Shown in pieces: positions 29,801 to 36,200 of a stretch of DNA of 64,000 nt. Location of the stretch: assembly GCF_003852315.1 (NCBI RefSeq), contig NZ_CP027762.1, positions 124,001 through 188,000 of the forward strand, in the 5' to 3' direction. The position numbers and the translations under genes are program-made. The stretch's first letter is position 1. The number at the start of each line of letters is the position of its first letter. The notes under the pieces were generated by a model. The model did not search any database. It worked only from the letters and a program-made list of their open reading frames with translations, and was not told where the DNA came from. The DNA comes from Pseudomonas sp. LBUM920. Its GTDB lineage: Bacteria > Pseudomonadota > Gammaproteobacteria > Pseudomonadales > Pseudomonadaceae.

Positions 29801-32800
29801 CACCGGTGGCGCTGGTGATCGTCGTGTTGACGGTCGAACCGTTGTTGTAGACGTCGTTGGCCGGCGTTTCGAAAACTACAGTTCCGCTGGACTTGCCCGC
29901 TTCGATATTGATCGTCTGGCCGTTGCTCAGCGTGACCGTCACAGCAGTTTGTGCTGGATTGGTCAGCGTAGCGGTGTAAGTGATATTGCCGCCTTCAACG
30001 ACTGACGGGTCCGCCGTCAACGTGACGGTAGTGGTGTCGATCGAGTCGGTGATGGTGGTCACCGCTGGAGCTGGGTTGGTCGCCAGGTTCTCGAAGTTGC
30101 CGCCAGTGGCGTTGGTGATTGTCGTGTTGACGGTCGAACCGTTGTTGTAGACGTCGTTGGCCGGCGTTTCGAAAACTACAGTTCCGCTGGACTTGCCCGC
30201 TTCGATGTTGATCGTCTGGCCGTTGCTCAAGGTAACCGTCACAGCCGTTTGCGCTGGATTAGTCAGCGTAGCGGTGTAAGTGATGTTTCCGCCTTCAACG
30301 ACCGATGGATCTGCCGTCAGGGTGACGGTAGTGGTGTCGATCGAATCAGTGATGGTAGTGGTCGCTGGCGTAGGGTTGGTCGCCAGATTCTCGAAGTTAC
30401 CGCCAGTGGCGTTGGTGATCGTCGTATTGACGGTCGAGCCGTTGTTATAGACGTCGTTGGCTGGGGTTTCGAAAACTACAGTTCCGCTGGACTTGCCCGC
30501 TTCGATATTGATCGTCTGGCCGTTGCTCAGCGTGACCGTCACAGCAGTTTGTGCTGGATTGGTCAGCGTAGCGGTGTAAGTGATATTGCCGCCTTCAACG
30601 ACTGACGGGTCCGCCGTCAACGTGACGGTAGTGGTGTCGATCGAATCAGTGATGGTAGTGGTCGCTGGCGTAGGGTTGGTCGCCAGATTCTCGAAGTTAC
30701 CGCCAGTGGCGTTGGTGATCGTCGTATTGACGGTCGAACCGTTGTTATAGACGTCGTTGGCCGGCGTTTCGAAAACTACAGTTCCGCTGGACTTGCCCGC
30801 TTCGATATTGATCGTCTGGCCGTTGCTCAGCGTGACCGTCACAGCAGTTTGTGCTGGATTGGTCAGCGTAGCGGTGTAAGTGATGTTTCCGCCTTCAACG
30901 ACCGATGGATCTGCCGTCAGGGTGACGGTAGTGGTGTCGATCGAATCAGTGATGGTAGTGGTCGCTGGCGTAGGGTTGGTCGCCAGATTCTCGAAGTTAC
31001 CACCGGTGGCGCTGGTGATCGTCGTGTTGACGGTCGAACCATTGTTGTAAACGTCGTTGGCCGGCGTTTCGAAAACTACAGTTCCGCTGGACTTGCCCGC
31101 TTCGATATTGATCGTCTGGCCGTTGCTCAGCGTGACCGTCACAGCAGTTTGTGCTGGATTGGTCAGCGTAGCGGTGTAAGTGATGTTGCCGCCTTCAACG
31201 ACCGATGGATCCGCTGTCAGAGTGACAGTGGTGGTATCGATCGAGTCGGTGATGGTGGTCACCGCTGGCGCTGGGTTGGTCGCCAGGTTCTCGAAGTTAC
31301 CGCCAGTGGCGTTGGTGATCGTCGTATTGACGGTCGAACCGTTGTTGTAGACGTCGTTGGCCGGAGTTTCGAAAACTACAGTTCCGCTGGATTTTCCAGC
31401 TTCGATATTGATCGTCTGGCCATTGCTCAAAGTGACGGTCACGGCGGTTTGCGCCGGATTGGTCAGCGTCGCGGTGTAGGTGATGTTGCCGCCTTCAACG
31501 ACCGATGGATCTGCCGTCAGAGTGACGGTGGTGGTATCGATCGAATCAGTGATCGTGGTGACGGCTGGGGCGGTACCTGGAACCAAGTTCTCAAAGTTAC
31601 CGCCAGTTGCACCGGTAATAGTCGTGCTGACAGTCGAACCATTGTTGTAAACGTCGTTAGCTGGGGTTTCGAAAACCACCGAGCCCGCAGATTTACCCGC
31701 TTCGATAACGATGGTCTGGCCATTGCTCAACGTCACGGTAACCGGAGTTTGCGCTGGGTTGGTCAGCGTGGCGGTGTAAGTGATGTTGCCGCCTTCAACG
31801 ACCGAGTTATCAGCAGTCAGGGTGACGGTAGTGGTGTCGATCGAATCAGTGATCGTGGTGACGGCTGGGGCAGTACCTGGAACCAAGTTCTCAAAGTTAC
31901 CGCCAGTTGCACTGGCAATAGTTGTGCTGACAGTCGAACCATTGTTGTAAACGTCGTTAGCCGGCGTTTCAAACACCACCGAGCCTGCAGATTTACCCGC
32001 TTCGATAACGATGGTCTGGCCATTGCTCAGCGTCACGGTGACCGGAGTTTGCGCTGGGTTGGTCAGCGTGGCGGTGTAAGTGATGTTGCCGCCTTCAACG
32101 ACCGAGTTATCAGCAGTCAGAGTGACGGTAGTGGTATCAATCGAGTCGGTGATCGTGGTGACCGCAGGTGTAGTACTCGGGACCAAGTTCTCGAAGTTAC
32201 CGCCAGTTGCACCGGTAATAGTGGTGCTGACAGTCGAACCATTGTTGTAAACGTCGTTAGCCGGCGTTTCAAACACCACCGAGCCCGCAGATTTACCGGC
32301 TTCGATAACGATGGTCTGGCCATTGCTCAGCGTCACGGTGACCGGAGTTTGCGCCGGGTTGGTCAGCGTGGCGGTGTAAGTGATGTTGCCGCCTTCAACG
32401 ACCGAGTTATCAGCAGTCAGAGTGACGGTAGTGGTATCAATCGAGTCGGTGATCGTGGTGACCGCAGGTGTAGTGCTCGGCACCAAGTTCTCGAAGTTAC
32501 CGCCAGTTGCGTTGGTGATCGTCGTGTTGACGGTCGAACCATTGTTGTAAACGTCGTTAGCCGGGGTTTCGAAAACCACACTTCCGCTGGACTTGCCCGC
32601 TTCGATGTTGATCGTCTGGCCGTTGCTCAAGGTAACCGTCACAGCCGTTTGCGCTGGATTAGTCAGCGTAGCGGTGTAAGTGATGTTTCCGCCTTCAACG
32701 ACCGAGTTATCGGCAGTCAGGGTAACGGTAGTGGTATCAATCGAGTCGGTGATCGTGGTGACCGCAGGCGTAGTGCTCGGTACCAGATTTTCAAAGTTGC

Positions 32801-34457
32801 CGCCCGTAGCCCCAGTAATCGTGGTGCTGACAGTCGAGCCATTGTTGTAAACGTCGTTAGCTGGCGTATCCACCACCACCGTGCCAACCGACTCACCCGC
32901 CTTGATGGTAATCACCGAGCCATTGCTCAAAGTGACCGTCACCGGCGTCTGCGCTGGATTGGTCAGCGTCGCGGTGTAAGTGATCTGGCCGCCTTCGGTG
33001 ACAGTCTCGCCCGCCGTCAACGTGACGGTGGTGGTATCAACCGAATCAGTAATCGTAGTAACCGCAGGCGTAGTGCTCGGTACCAGATTTTCAAAGTTGC
33101 CGCCCGTAGCCCCAGTAATCGTGGTGCTGACAGTCGAGCCATTGTTGTAAACGTCGTTAGCCGGCGTATCCACCACCACGGTGCCAACCGACTCACCCGC
33201 CTTGATGGTGATCACCGAGCCATTGCTCAAAGTGACCGTCACCGGCGTTTGTGCAGGGTTGGTCAGTGTCGCGGTGTAAGTGATCTGGCCACCTTCGGTG
33301 ACAGTCTCGCCCGCCGTCAGCGTGACGGTGGTGGTATCAACCGAATCAGTAATCGTAGTAACCGCAGGCGTAGTGCTCGGTACCAGATTTTCAAAGTTGC
33401 CGCCCGTAGCCCCAGTAATCGTGGTGCTGACAGTCGAGCCATTGTTGTAAACGTCGTTAGCCGGCGTATCCACCACCACCGTGCCAACCGACTCACCCGC
33501 CTTGATGGTAATCACCGAGCCATTGCTCAAAGTGACCGTCACCGGCGTCTGTGCAGGGTTGGTCAGTGTCGCGGTGTAAGTGATCTGACCGCCTTCGGTC
33601 ACCGTTCCGCCCGCCGTCAGCGTCACCGTAGTGGTGTCGATGGTATCGGTAATCTGAGTCACGGCCGGATTAGGGTCGAGGGTCAGTACCAGGTTGTTGC
33701 CGCCAGTGGTGCCGGTGACGTTGACGCTGATCTGGCTAGGATCGATGTAAGGGCTGTCGTTCGGCGCCAGCGGTACGTTGACGGTGCCGGTGGTCTGGCC
33801 GGCAATGATGGTGATCACTGCGCCGTTGGACAGTGTGATGTTCAGGTTGCTGGACGGTGCCTGGGTCACCGTGGCGGTGTAGGTCAGCACGCCGCCGGCT
33901 TCGGTGATGCTCGGGGTTGCGCTCAGCGACAGGGTGGACGCCTGCAACACCAGGTTGCCGCTGTTGTCGGTCGAGCCTTGGGCGCCCGCGAGCTGGGTTT
34001 GGGTCGCCGTGGTCTGGCCCAGAGGGCCGGTCGGGAAGCCGATGGTCGGGTCCACGCGGCCTGCGGTCGCGTCCAGCACAACGAAGCTGTGGCCGCCGCC
34101 CGCGGCGCCGTTACCGGCAGCGGTAGCGCCTGCGGCAGTGGCTTCCAGGTCGGTGGTCGGGTCGGCGCCGGCGGCGATGGCTTGTTGCAGCTCGGCAACC
34201 GACGGTGCGGCCTGCTCGGTGGCTGCGGCCAGGTCGAGGCTGGAGTCCGGCATGTCGGCGCTCCATTGGGTATCCCGACCGAGGTCCAGCGTGCGGCCGT
34301 CGGCCAATTCCAGGCTGACCGCGCCGGACATGCCGGTATCGACCTGGTCGCCCGCGAACAGGCGATCACCTTCAACGAGGACGCGGCGTGTCCCTTCCGG
34401 AGAAATAACGAAAACTTGACCAACAATGCTTTTGACGATGGCAACAACACTGCTCAT
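17874..34457 (-). CDS. lapA: LapA, giant repeat-rich biofilm adhesin (LapG/LapD-controlled)
   Basis: This cell-surface adhesin of 5527 residues is exported by LapEBC and held in the outer membrane by its N-terminal retention module. Domains in order: retention module (1-100, MSSVVAIVKSIVGQVFVIS); LapG target, with TAAG at 107-110 and again at 112-115; a divergent repeat to about 285; about 36 near-identical 100-residue Ig-like repeats (about 286-3885) with the periodic string TPANDVYNNGSTV; several divergent repeats and a Calx-beta-like unit (to about 4390); a cadherin-like unit (about 4540-4690); a PA14-like unit (about 4690-4825); a von Willebrand A domain with MIDAS DSSGS near 5022; and RTX GGxGxD repeats (about 5290-5430) with a type I secretion C-terminus. 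The start is ATG 34457 after GGAGA; the frame is open upstream but without family similarity. Confidence 0.97.
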   Translation of the reverse strand: MSSVVAIVKSIVGQVFVISPEGTRRVLVEGDRLFAGDQVDTGMSGAVSLELADGRTLDLGRDTQWSADMPDSSLDLAAATEQAAPSVAELQQAIAAGADPTTDLEATAAGATAAGNGAAGGGHSFVVLDATAGRVDPTIGFPTGPLGQTTATQTQLAGAQGSTDNSGNLVLQASTLSLSATPSITEAGGVLTYTATVTQAPSSNLNITLSNGAVITIIAGQTTGTVNVPLAPNDSPYIDPSQISVNVTGTTGGNNLVLTLDPNPAVTQITDTIDTTTVTLTAGGTVTEGGQITYTATLTNPAQTPVTVTLSNGSVITIKAGESVGTVVVDTPANDVYNNGSTVSTTITGATGGNFENLVPSTTPAVTTITDSVDTTTVTLTAGETVTEGGQITYTATLTNPAQTPVTVTLSNGSVITIKAGESVGTVVVDTPANDVYNNGSTVSTTITGATGGNFENLVPSTTPAVTTITDSVDTTTVTLTAGETVTEGGQITYTATLTNPAQTPVTVTLSNGSVITIKAGESVGTVVVDTPANDVYNNGSTVSTTITGATGGNFENLVPSTTPAVTTITDSIDTTTVTLTADNSVVEGGNITYTATLTNPAQTAVTVTLSNGQTINIEAGKSSGSVVFETPANDVYNNGSTVNTTITNATGGNFENLVPSTTPAVTTITDSIDTTTVTLTADNSVVEGGNITYTATLTNPAQTPVTVTLSNGQTIVIEAGKSAGSVVFETPANDVYNNGSTVSTTITGATGGNFENLVPSTTPAVTTITDSIDTTTVTLTADNSVVEGGNITYTATLTNPAQTPVTVTLSNGQTIVIEAGKSAGSVVFETPANDVYNNGSTVSTTIASATGGNFENLVPGTAPAVTTITDSIDTTTVTLTADNSVVEGGNITYTATLTNPAQTPVTVTLSNGQTIVIEAGKSAGSVVFETPANDVYNNGSTVSTTITGATGGNFENLVPGTAPAVTTITDSIDTTTVTLTADPSVVEGGNITYTATLTNPAQTAVTVTLSNGQTINIEAGKSSGTVVFETPANDVYNNGSTVNTTITNATGGNFENLATNPAPAVTTITDSIDTTTVTLTADPSVVEGGNITYTATLTNPAQTAVTVTLSNGQTINIEAGKSSGTVVFETPANDVYNNGSTVNTTITSATGGNFENLATNPTPATTTITDSIDTTTVTLTADPSVVEGGNITYTATLTNPAQTAVTVTLSNGQTINIEAGKSSGTVVFETPANDVYNNGSTVNTTITNATGGNFENLATNPTPATTTITDSIDTTTVTLTADPSVVEGGNITYTATLTNPAQTAVTVTLSNGQTINIEAGKSSGTVVFETPANDVYNNGSTVNTTITNATGGNFENLATNPTPATTTITDSIDTTTVTLTADPSVVEGGNITYTATLTNPAQTAVTVTLSNGQTINIEAGKSSGTVVFETPANDVYNNGSTVNTTITNATGGNFENLATNPAPAVTTITDSIDTTTVTLTADPSVVEGGNITYTATLTNPAQTAVTVTLSNGQTINIEAGKSSGTVVFETPANDVYNNGSTVNTTITSATGGNFENLATNPAPAVTTITDSIDTTTVTLTADPSVVEGGNITYTATLTNPAQTAVTVTLSNGQTINIEVGKSSGSVVFHTPANDVYNNGSTVNTTITNATGGNFENLATNPAPATTTITDSIDTTTVTLTADPSVVEGGNITYTATLTNPAQTAVTVTLSNGQTINIEAGKSSGSVVFHTPANDVYNNGSTVNTTITNATGGNFENLATNPTPATTTITDSIDTTTVTLTADPSVVEGGNITYTATLTNPAQTPVTVTLSNGQTIVIEAGKSAGSVVFETPANDVYNNGSTVSTTIASATGGNFENLVPGTAPAVTTITDSIDTTTVTLTADPSVVEGGNITYTATLTNPAQTAVTVTLSNGQTINIEAGKSSGTVVFETPANDVYNNGSTVNTTITNATGGNFENLATNPAPATTTITDSIDTTTVTLTADPSVVEGGNITYTATLTNPAQTAVTVTLSNGQTIVIEAGKSAGSVVFETPANDVYNNGSTVNTTITNATGGNFENLATNPAPAVTTITDSIDTTTVTLTADPSVVEGGNITYTATLTNPAKTAVTVTLSNGQTINIEAGKSSGTVVFETPANDVYNNGSTVNTTITNATGGNFENLATNPAPATTTITDSIDTTTVTLTADPSVVEGGNITYTATLTNPAQTAVTVTLSNGQTIVIEAGKSAGSVVFETPANDVYNNGSTVNTTITNATGGNFESLATNPTPATTTITDSIDTTTVTLTADPSVVEGGNITYTATLTNPAQTPVTVTLSNGQTIVIEAGKSAGSVVFETPANDVYNNGSTVSTTITSATGGNFENLVPGTAPAVTTITDSIDTTTVTLTADPSVVEGGNITYTATLTNPAQTAVTVTLSNGQTINIEAGKSSGSVVFETPANDVYNNGSTVNTTITNATGGNFENLATNPAPATTTITDSIDTTTVTLTADPSVVEGGNITYTATLTNPAQTAVTVTLSNGQTINIEAGKSSGTVVFETPANDVYNNGSTVSTTITGATGGNFENLATNPAPATTTITDSIDTTTVTLTADPSVVEGGNITYTATLTNPAQTPVTVTLSNGQTIVIEAGKSAGSVVFETPANDVYNNGSTVNTTITNATGGNFENLATNPAPAVTTITDSIDTTTVTLTADPSVVEGGNITYTATLTNPAQTAVTVTLSNGQTIVIEAGKSAGSVVFETPANDVYNNGSTVNTTITNATGGNFENLATNPTPATTTITDSIDTTTVTLTADPSVVEGGNITYTATLTNPAQTAVTVTLSNGQTIVIEAGKSSGTVVFETPANDVYNNGSTVNTTITNATGGNFENLATNPAPATTTITDSIDTTTVTLTADPSVVEGGNITYTATLTNPAQTPVTVTLSNGQTIVIEAGKSAGSVVFETPANDVYNNGSTVNTTITNATGGNFENLATNPAPAVTTITDSIDTTTVTLTADPSVVEGGNITYTATLTNPAQTAVTVTLSNGQTIVIEAGKSAGSVVFETPANDVYNNGSTVNTTITNATGGNFENLATNPTPATTTITDSIDTTTVTLTADPSVVEGGNITYTATLTNPAQTAVTVTLSNGQTINIEVGKSSGSVVFHTPANDVYNNGSTVNTTITNATGGNFENLATNPTPATTTITDSIDTTTVTLTADPSVVEGGNITYTATLTNPAQTAVTVTLSNGQTINIEAGKSSGTVVFETPANDVYNNGSTVNTTITNATGGNFENLATNPAPAVTTITDSIDTTTVTLTADPSVVEGGNITYTATLTNPAQTAVTVTLSNGQTINIEAGKSSGTVVFETPANDVYNNGSTVNTTITSATGGNFENLATNPAPAVTTITDSIDTTTVTLTADPSVVEGGNITYTATLTNPAQTAVTVTLSNGQTINIEVGKSSGSVVFHTPANDVYNNGSTVNTTITNATGGNFENLATNPAPATTTITDSIDTTTVTLTADPSVVEGGNITYTATLTNPAQTAVTVTLSNGQTINIEAGKSSGSVVFHTPANDVYNNGSTVNTTITNATGGNFENLATNPTPATTTITDSIDTTTVTLTATPSVVEGGNIIYTATLTNPAQTAVAVTLSNGQTINIEAGKSSGSVVFHTPANDVYNNGSTVNTTITNATGGNFENLATNPAPATTTITDSIDTTTVTLTADPSVVEGGNITYTATLTNPAQTAVTVTLSNGQTINIEAGKSSGSVVFHTPANDVYNNGSTVNTTITNATGGNFENLATNPAPATTTITDSIDTTTVTLTATPSVVEGGTIIYTATLTNPAQTAVAVTLSNGQTINIEAGKSSGTVVFQTPPNDVYNNASTVSTTITKATGGNFENLAANPAAAVTSITDSIDTTTVTLSAPSAVNEGGTITYTATLSNKAGSDMVITLDNGSTIKIAKDSLVGQVTVNAPGDDVFIDKSTQTVKIAGTTGGNFENLSVTPGGATTVVNDTIDTVRILLTATGSVGEKGNIVYTATLVDKDGHTVNNVGKTVVVELDNGKTISIADGQSSSTATVVAPNDVYAGNQTVTAAIKGVTGGEQFENLVPVKDPVSTTVYDTPGTTDLTTVTLSAPSAVNEGGTITYTATLSNKAGSDMVVTLDNGATIKIAKDSLVGQVTVNAPGDDVFIDKSTQTVKITGTTGGNFEGVTITPGGATTVVNDTIDDVTVSLKANGSVSEGGLITYTASLVDKNGNAVTNVGSDLVVKLNNGSTITIGNGQSSNTATTTAPNDAYVGANDVTAKITGVVSGGDKYEHLIVDGSTVTTKVTDVINNTTISITGDASVTEGGTANYTLTLSNPAQTDVTVTLKYSGTATDGSDFTGVYTVKIPAGASSVPFTIGTIDDKITEPTETIVITIDKTTGGNFENLVVGNGSVSTNIIDNDAPPVIDLDANNSSGATGADYKTSFTEGGTGVSIADTDIKITDPDSTQLTGATVVLTNTQQGDSLNYTGVTGITVTPTTDPATGKITLTLTGTASLADYMQQIKNITFTNNSHDPSTTPRTITVTVTDGGNYSNVATATVNVVAVNDAPVATGSAVTGTEDTPLALTWANFGVTDVDSPQASLGVKITDLPVAGKLQYLAADGATWTNVTAGQTFTKAQIDGGQLRFMPNANESGTDGYGGTGIGNKQADYAQFKFQPTDGKDLGTSATVKVDITPVADAPTLNVADNNVNSVGLLKQSWNSIAGIGTNGNGAAPADLKNAIDNAGTPNSSGIVTNVESTANVAAGAGSKISGLMYMEAGKSYTFSGTGDDSLVINVGGKDVASAQWGTNSGKFSGSITPTVSGYYSIEIYHANQSGPGSYDVNLSINGAAATDLSTSGAALYTGITDLTNAGVTVSDLHGSNGDGYYVGYKLNEGQENGTVKLSKVTTALTDTDGSETLSVKISGVPAGSVLTDASGHTFTATKTVGEVNVTGWDLSTLTIKPPTYYSGQFNLTVTSTSTESLGGSAITTAQLPVTVYPATYSAITGTSGSDAITGTDGNDIVVADIGGLNVVQGKNYNIAFMVDSSGSMSTASINAAKASLTSVFSSLKDSLGANTSGTVNIFLADFDTQVNKSVAINLNDPNALTLLKAVLDSMASGGGTNYEDVFKTTANFFQSGLATGNSGATNLTYFITDGKPTYYQSGEQTNPTIYNVKLDDLVTTSNYTLGTTFSKYLDNTHYFSVDSSGAAQLQTWNGSRWVVNNLGTLHAQGDGTYELSNLSGTGSSTDSATLSNAKSAFALLGGLSQVEAIGINSDVTLSDLKPYDSDGKPQSNIDPKDLANAILGHTEATLPGNDTISGGDGNDIIFGDLVSFSGITGEGYNALQAFVAQKTGVAVTAVTTSNVHQYVTEHYADFDVSGAKDGNDTLLGGAGDDILFGQGGNDYLDGGKGNDILLGGTGDDTLIGGPGNDILIGGSGADTFVWKAGDLGNDVIKDFKASEGDRIDLKDLLKGETDSTIDNYLKITTVDGVSTLQISSEGKLNAAGGVANADVTIKLEGNDWSHTSINSLISGADPTIKIDHTA
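23764..25061. repeat. 1298-bp segment repeated exactly at 29164-30461
   Basis: Comparing the two blocks line by line at an offset of 5400 bases (18 repeat units), I find no mismatch between 23764 and 25061. The first difference on the left is at 23763 (T versus C) and on the right at 25062 (C versus T). Neighbouring units differ from one another at many synonymous sites, so this block was copied recently. Confidence 0.9.
25309..25889. repeat. 581-bp segment repeated exactly at 26209-26789
   Basis: At an offset of 900 bases (three repeat units) the two blocks are identical by eye. They differ at 25305 and 25308 on the left and at 25890 on the right. This is a second, smaller internal copy event in lapA. 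Confidence 0.85.
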
Positions 34458-34800
34458 TAAAGATTTCTCCGGCGATCCGTTTCTGATGATTTCCATGCGG
34501 CCGCTCGCAGGTGCGAGGGCCAAACAGGAGGGGGGCGTAGTCTAATTACTTACTGGCGTCAAATAATTGGCTAGATTTATTCGCTATCTAGTTTATGCCA
34601 AACTATTGACCTTCTGGTCGCCATCCTAAACAATTGGCCCCGTAATGTCACATTGATATTTATGCGGCGAACCGTCCTACATGTGTGAAGCAGTTCCGCT
34701 TTTTGAACTTTCCGACGTACGGTCATTACGGTAGCCATTATCCGACTCAGCGAGGCCGAATCGCTGTGATTTGAGACAAGAAGTCCTGGGGAATTTTTAA
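34458..34800. promoter_or_regulatory. Divergent promoter region between lapA and lapE
   Basis: These 343 bases separate the divergent lapA and lapEBC genes and are AT-rich by local standards (34540-34640). They must hold both promoters. A ribosome binding site for lapA (GGAGA in minus sense) is at about 34465. A candidate FleQ box is at 34558-34571. No convincing sigma-70 hexamer pairs and no small ORF were found. Confidence 0.6.
34558..34571. promoter_or_regulatory. Candidate FleQ box upstream of lapA
   Basis: GTCAAATAATTGGC matches the published Pseudomonas FleQ consensus GTCANTAAATTGAC at 10 of 13 defined positions. It lies about 100 bases upstream of the lapA start. FleQ is a c-di-GMP-responsive regulator known to control lapA in P. 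putida. The match is by eye and imperfect. Confidence 0.4.
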
Positions 34801-36159
34801 ATGCGTTTGCACCTGTTCAAGGCAATACCGTTCGTACTCGCCGCCAGTTTTGTACAAGCCCAAACATTGCCCCAGGCCATGCAACAGGCCTTAGACGTGC
34901 ACCCGGAAATTCAAGCCGGCGTGAACAGCCGTATCGCCGCCGATTACCAACTGCGCGCTGCACAAGGTGGTTACTTGCCTCGTGTAGACCTGAACGCCGG
35001 TTATGGTCGTGAAGGCACCGACGATTCCAACACGCGCGCCGCCAGCGGCCCGAACGGCAACCAGTGGGACACCCACAACCGCGGCGAATCGAGCCTGCGT
35101 CTGCAACAGATGATTTTTGACGGTTTCGCCACCTCCAGCGAAGTCGGGCGCCAACAAGCCAACGTCAATTCCCGCGCGTACTCCCTGCTGGGTACTTCCG
35201 AGCGCACCGGGTTGACCGTCGCCCAGGTGTACCTGGATGTGCTGACACGCCGTGAGTTCGTGCGCCTGGCTGAAGAAAACCTGCGCAACCACGAACGCAT
35301 TTACGACCAGATCAAACTGCGCACCCAGCGCGGCGTCGGTAACGGTGCCGACCAGGACCAAGCCGAAGCGCGTCTGGCCCAGGCCCGCAACAACCTGATC
35401 ACCGAGCAAACCAACCTGGCCGACTCCCAGGTCAATTACCTCAGCGCCGTCGGCCAGATGCCCGACCAGCTCGAGCGCCCGGCGCCGTTTGTAGCCATGC
35501 TGCCGGCTGACTTCAACGAAGCACGCCGCCAGATGCTCGACAACAGCCCGGTCCTGCGTTCGGCCGAGTCGGATATCTCCGCCGCCGAAAGTCAGTACGA
35601 AGCTGCCAAGTCCACCTTCTACCCGCGCTTTGATGCAGAGCTGGGCACGAATGCCGACAACAACGTCGGCGGCGATGCCGGCCACAGCAACGGTTGGGAA
35701 GCCATGGTGCGCATGCGCTTCAACCTGTTCGCCGGTGGCAGCAACAAGGCCGACCTGCAATCGAAGTCCTACCAGGCCAACCAGGCACTGGATATCCGCA
35801 ATAACGCCCTGCGCCAACTCAACGAAGAACTGGGCCTGGCCTGGAACGCCCTGAACAACGCCAACGCGCAATTGCCGGTAGCCCAGCAGTACGTGGATCA
35901 CAGCACCCGCGTGCGCACCTCTTACCAGCAGCAGTTCAGCCTGGGCCAACGTACGCTGCTCGACTTGCTCGACAGCGAGAACGAATTGTTCACCGCTTCG
36001 CGTCGTTTGGAAGAGATCAAGAACATTCAGTTATTTACTCAATATCGAATCAAGGCGACCATGGGCGAATTGCTCAAAAGCCAGGGCGTGGTCGCACCGA
36101 TGGCCTCCGTCGTACAGAACGACGTGAAGCCAAAAGTCCAACTGCCTGGGATGAATTGA
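34801..36159 (+). CDS. lapE: LapE, TolC-family outer-membrane channel of the LapA secretion system
   Basis: This 452-residue TolC-like protein forms the outer-membrane duct for LapA and is where the retained adhesin is thought to be plugged. A signal peptide (MRLHLFKAIPFVLAASFVQA) is followed by two OEP repeats with the pattern LPRVDLNAGYG early, FYPRFDAELG near the middle and the usual GQRTLLDLLDSENEL near residue 390. It begins 343 bases from the divergent lapA and precedes lapB, giving the lapEBC order of P. fluorescens. Confidence 0.95.
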   Translation: MRLHLFKAIPFVLAASFVQAQTLPQAMQQALDVHPEIQAGVNSRIAADYQLRAAQGGYLPRVDLNAGYGREGTDDSNTRAASGPNGNQWDTHNRGESSLRLQQMIFDGFATSSEVGRQQANVNSRAYSLLGTSERTGLTVAQVYLDVLTRREFVRLAEENLRNHERIYDQIKLRTQRGVGNGADQDQAEARLAQARNNLITEQTNLADSQVNYLSAVGQMPDQLERPAPFVAMLPADFNEARRQMLDNSPVLRSAESDISAAESQYEAAKSTFYPRFDAELGTNADNNVGGDAGHSNGWEAMVRMRFNLFAGGSNKADLQSKSYQANQALDIRNNALRQLNEELGLAWNALNNANAQLPVAQQYVDHSTRVRTSYQQQFSLGQRTLLDLLDSENELFTASRRLEEIKNIQLFTQYRIKATMGELLKSQGVVAPMASVVQNDVKPKVQLPGMN

Positions 36160-36200
36160 GTCACCCCTATAGCCCCATCTGTTAGTCGAGAGTGCAGCGC

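Larger units (their letters stand above)
22801..33600. repeat. About 36 tandem 300-bp repeats within lapA
   Basis: The sequence repeats exactly every 300 bases in phase over 10.8 kb, each unit coding 100 residues. Units fall into a few variants distinguished by short cassettes (for example ETPANDV, HTPANDV or DTPANDV, and LATNPAP or LVPGTAP), and the variants are shuffled along the array. The first three units (33600-32800) and the last unit before 22801 are the most divergent. Length change by slippage or unequal crossover is likely, and assembly across it deserves long reads. Confidence 0.97.

Noticed and set aside
22801..33600. Periodic repeats considered as a CRISPR array or satellite
   Set aside because: The period is 300 bp, the array stays in one reading frame and encodes the LapA repeat. 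There are no short direct repeats with unique spacers and no cas genes.
17883..34460. Several very long plus-strand frames opposite lapA (610, 1238, 1518 and 1203 codons)
   Set aside because: They are antisense shadows produced by the 300-bp periodic repeats and GC-rich codon use of lapA. Their translations are themselves repetitive, rich in R, G, V and D, and lack start signals or family similarity.
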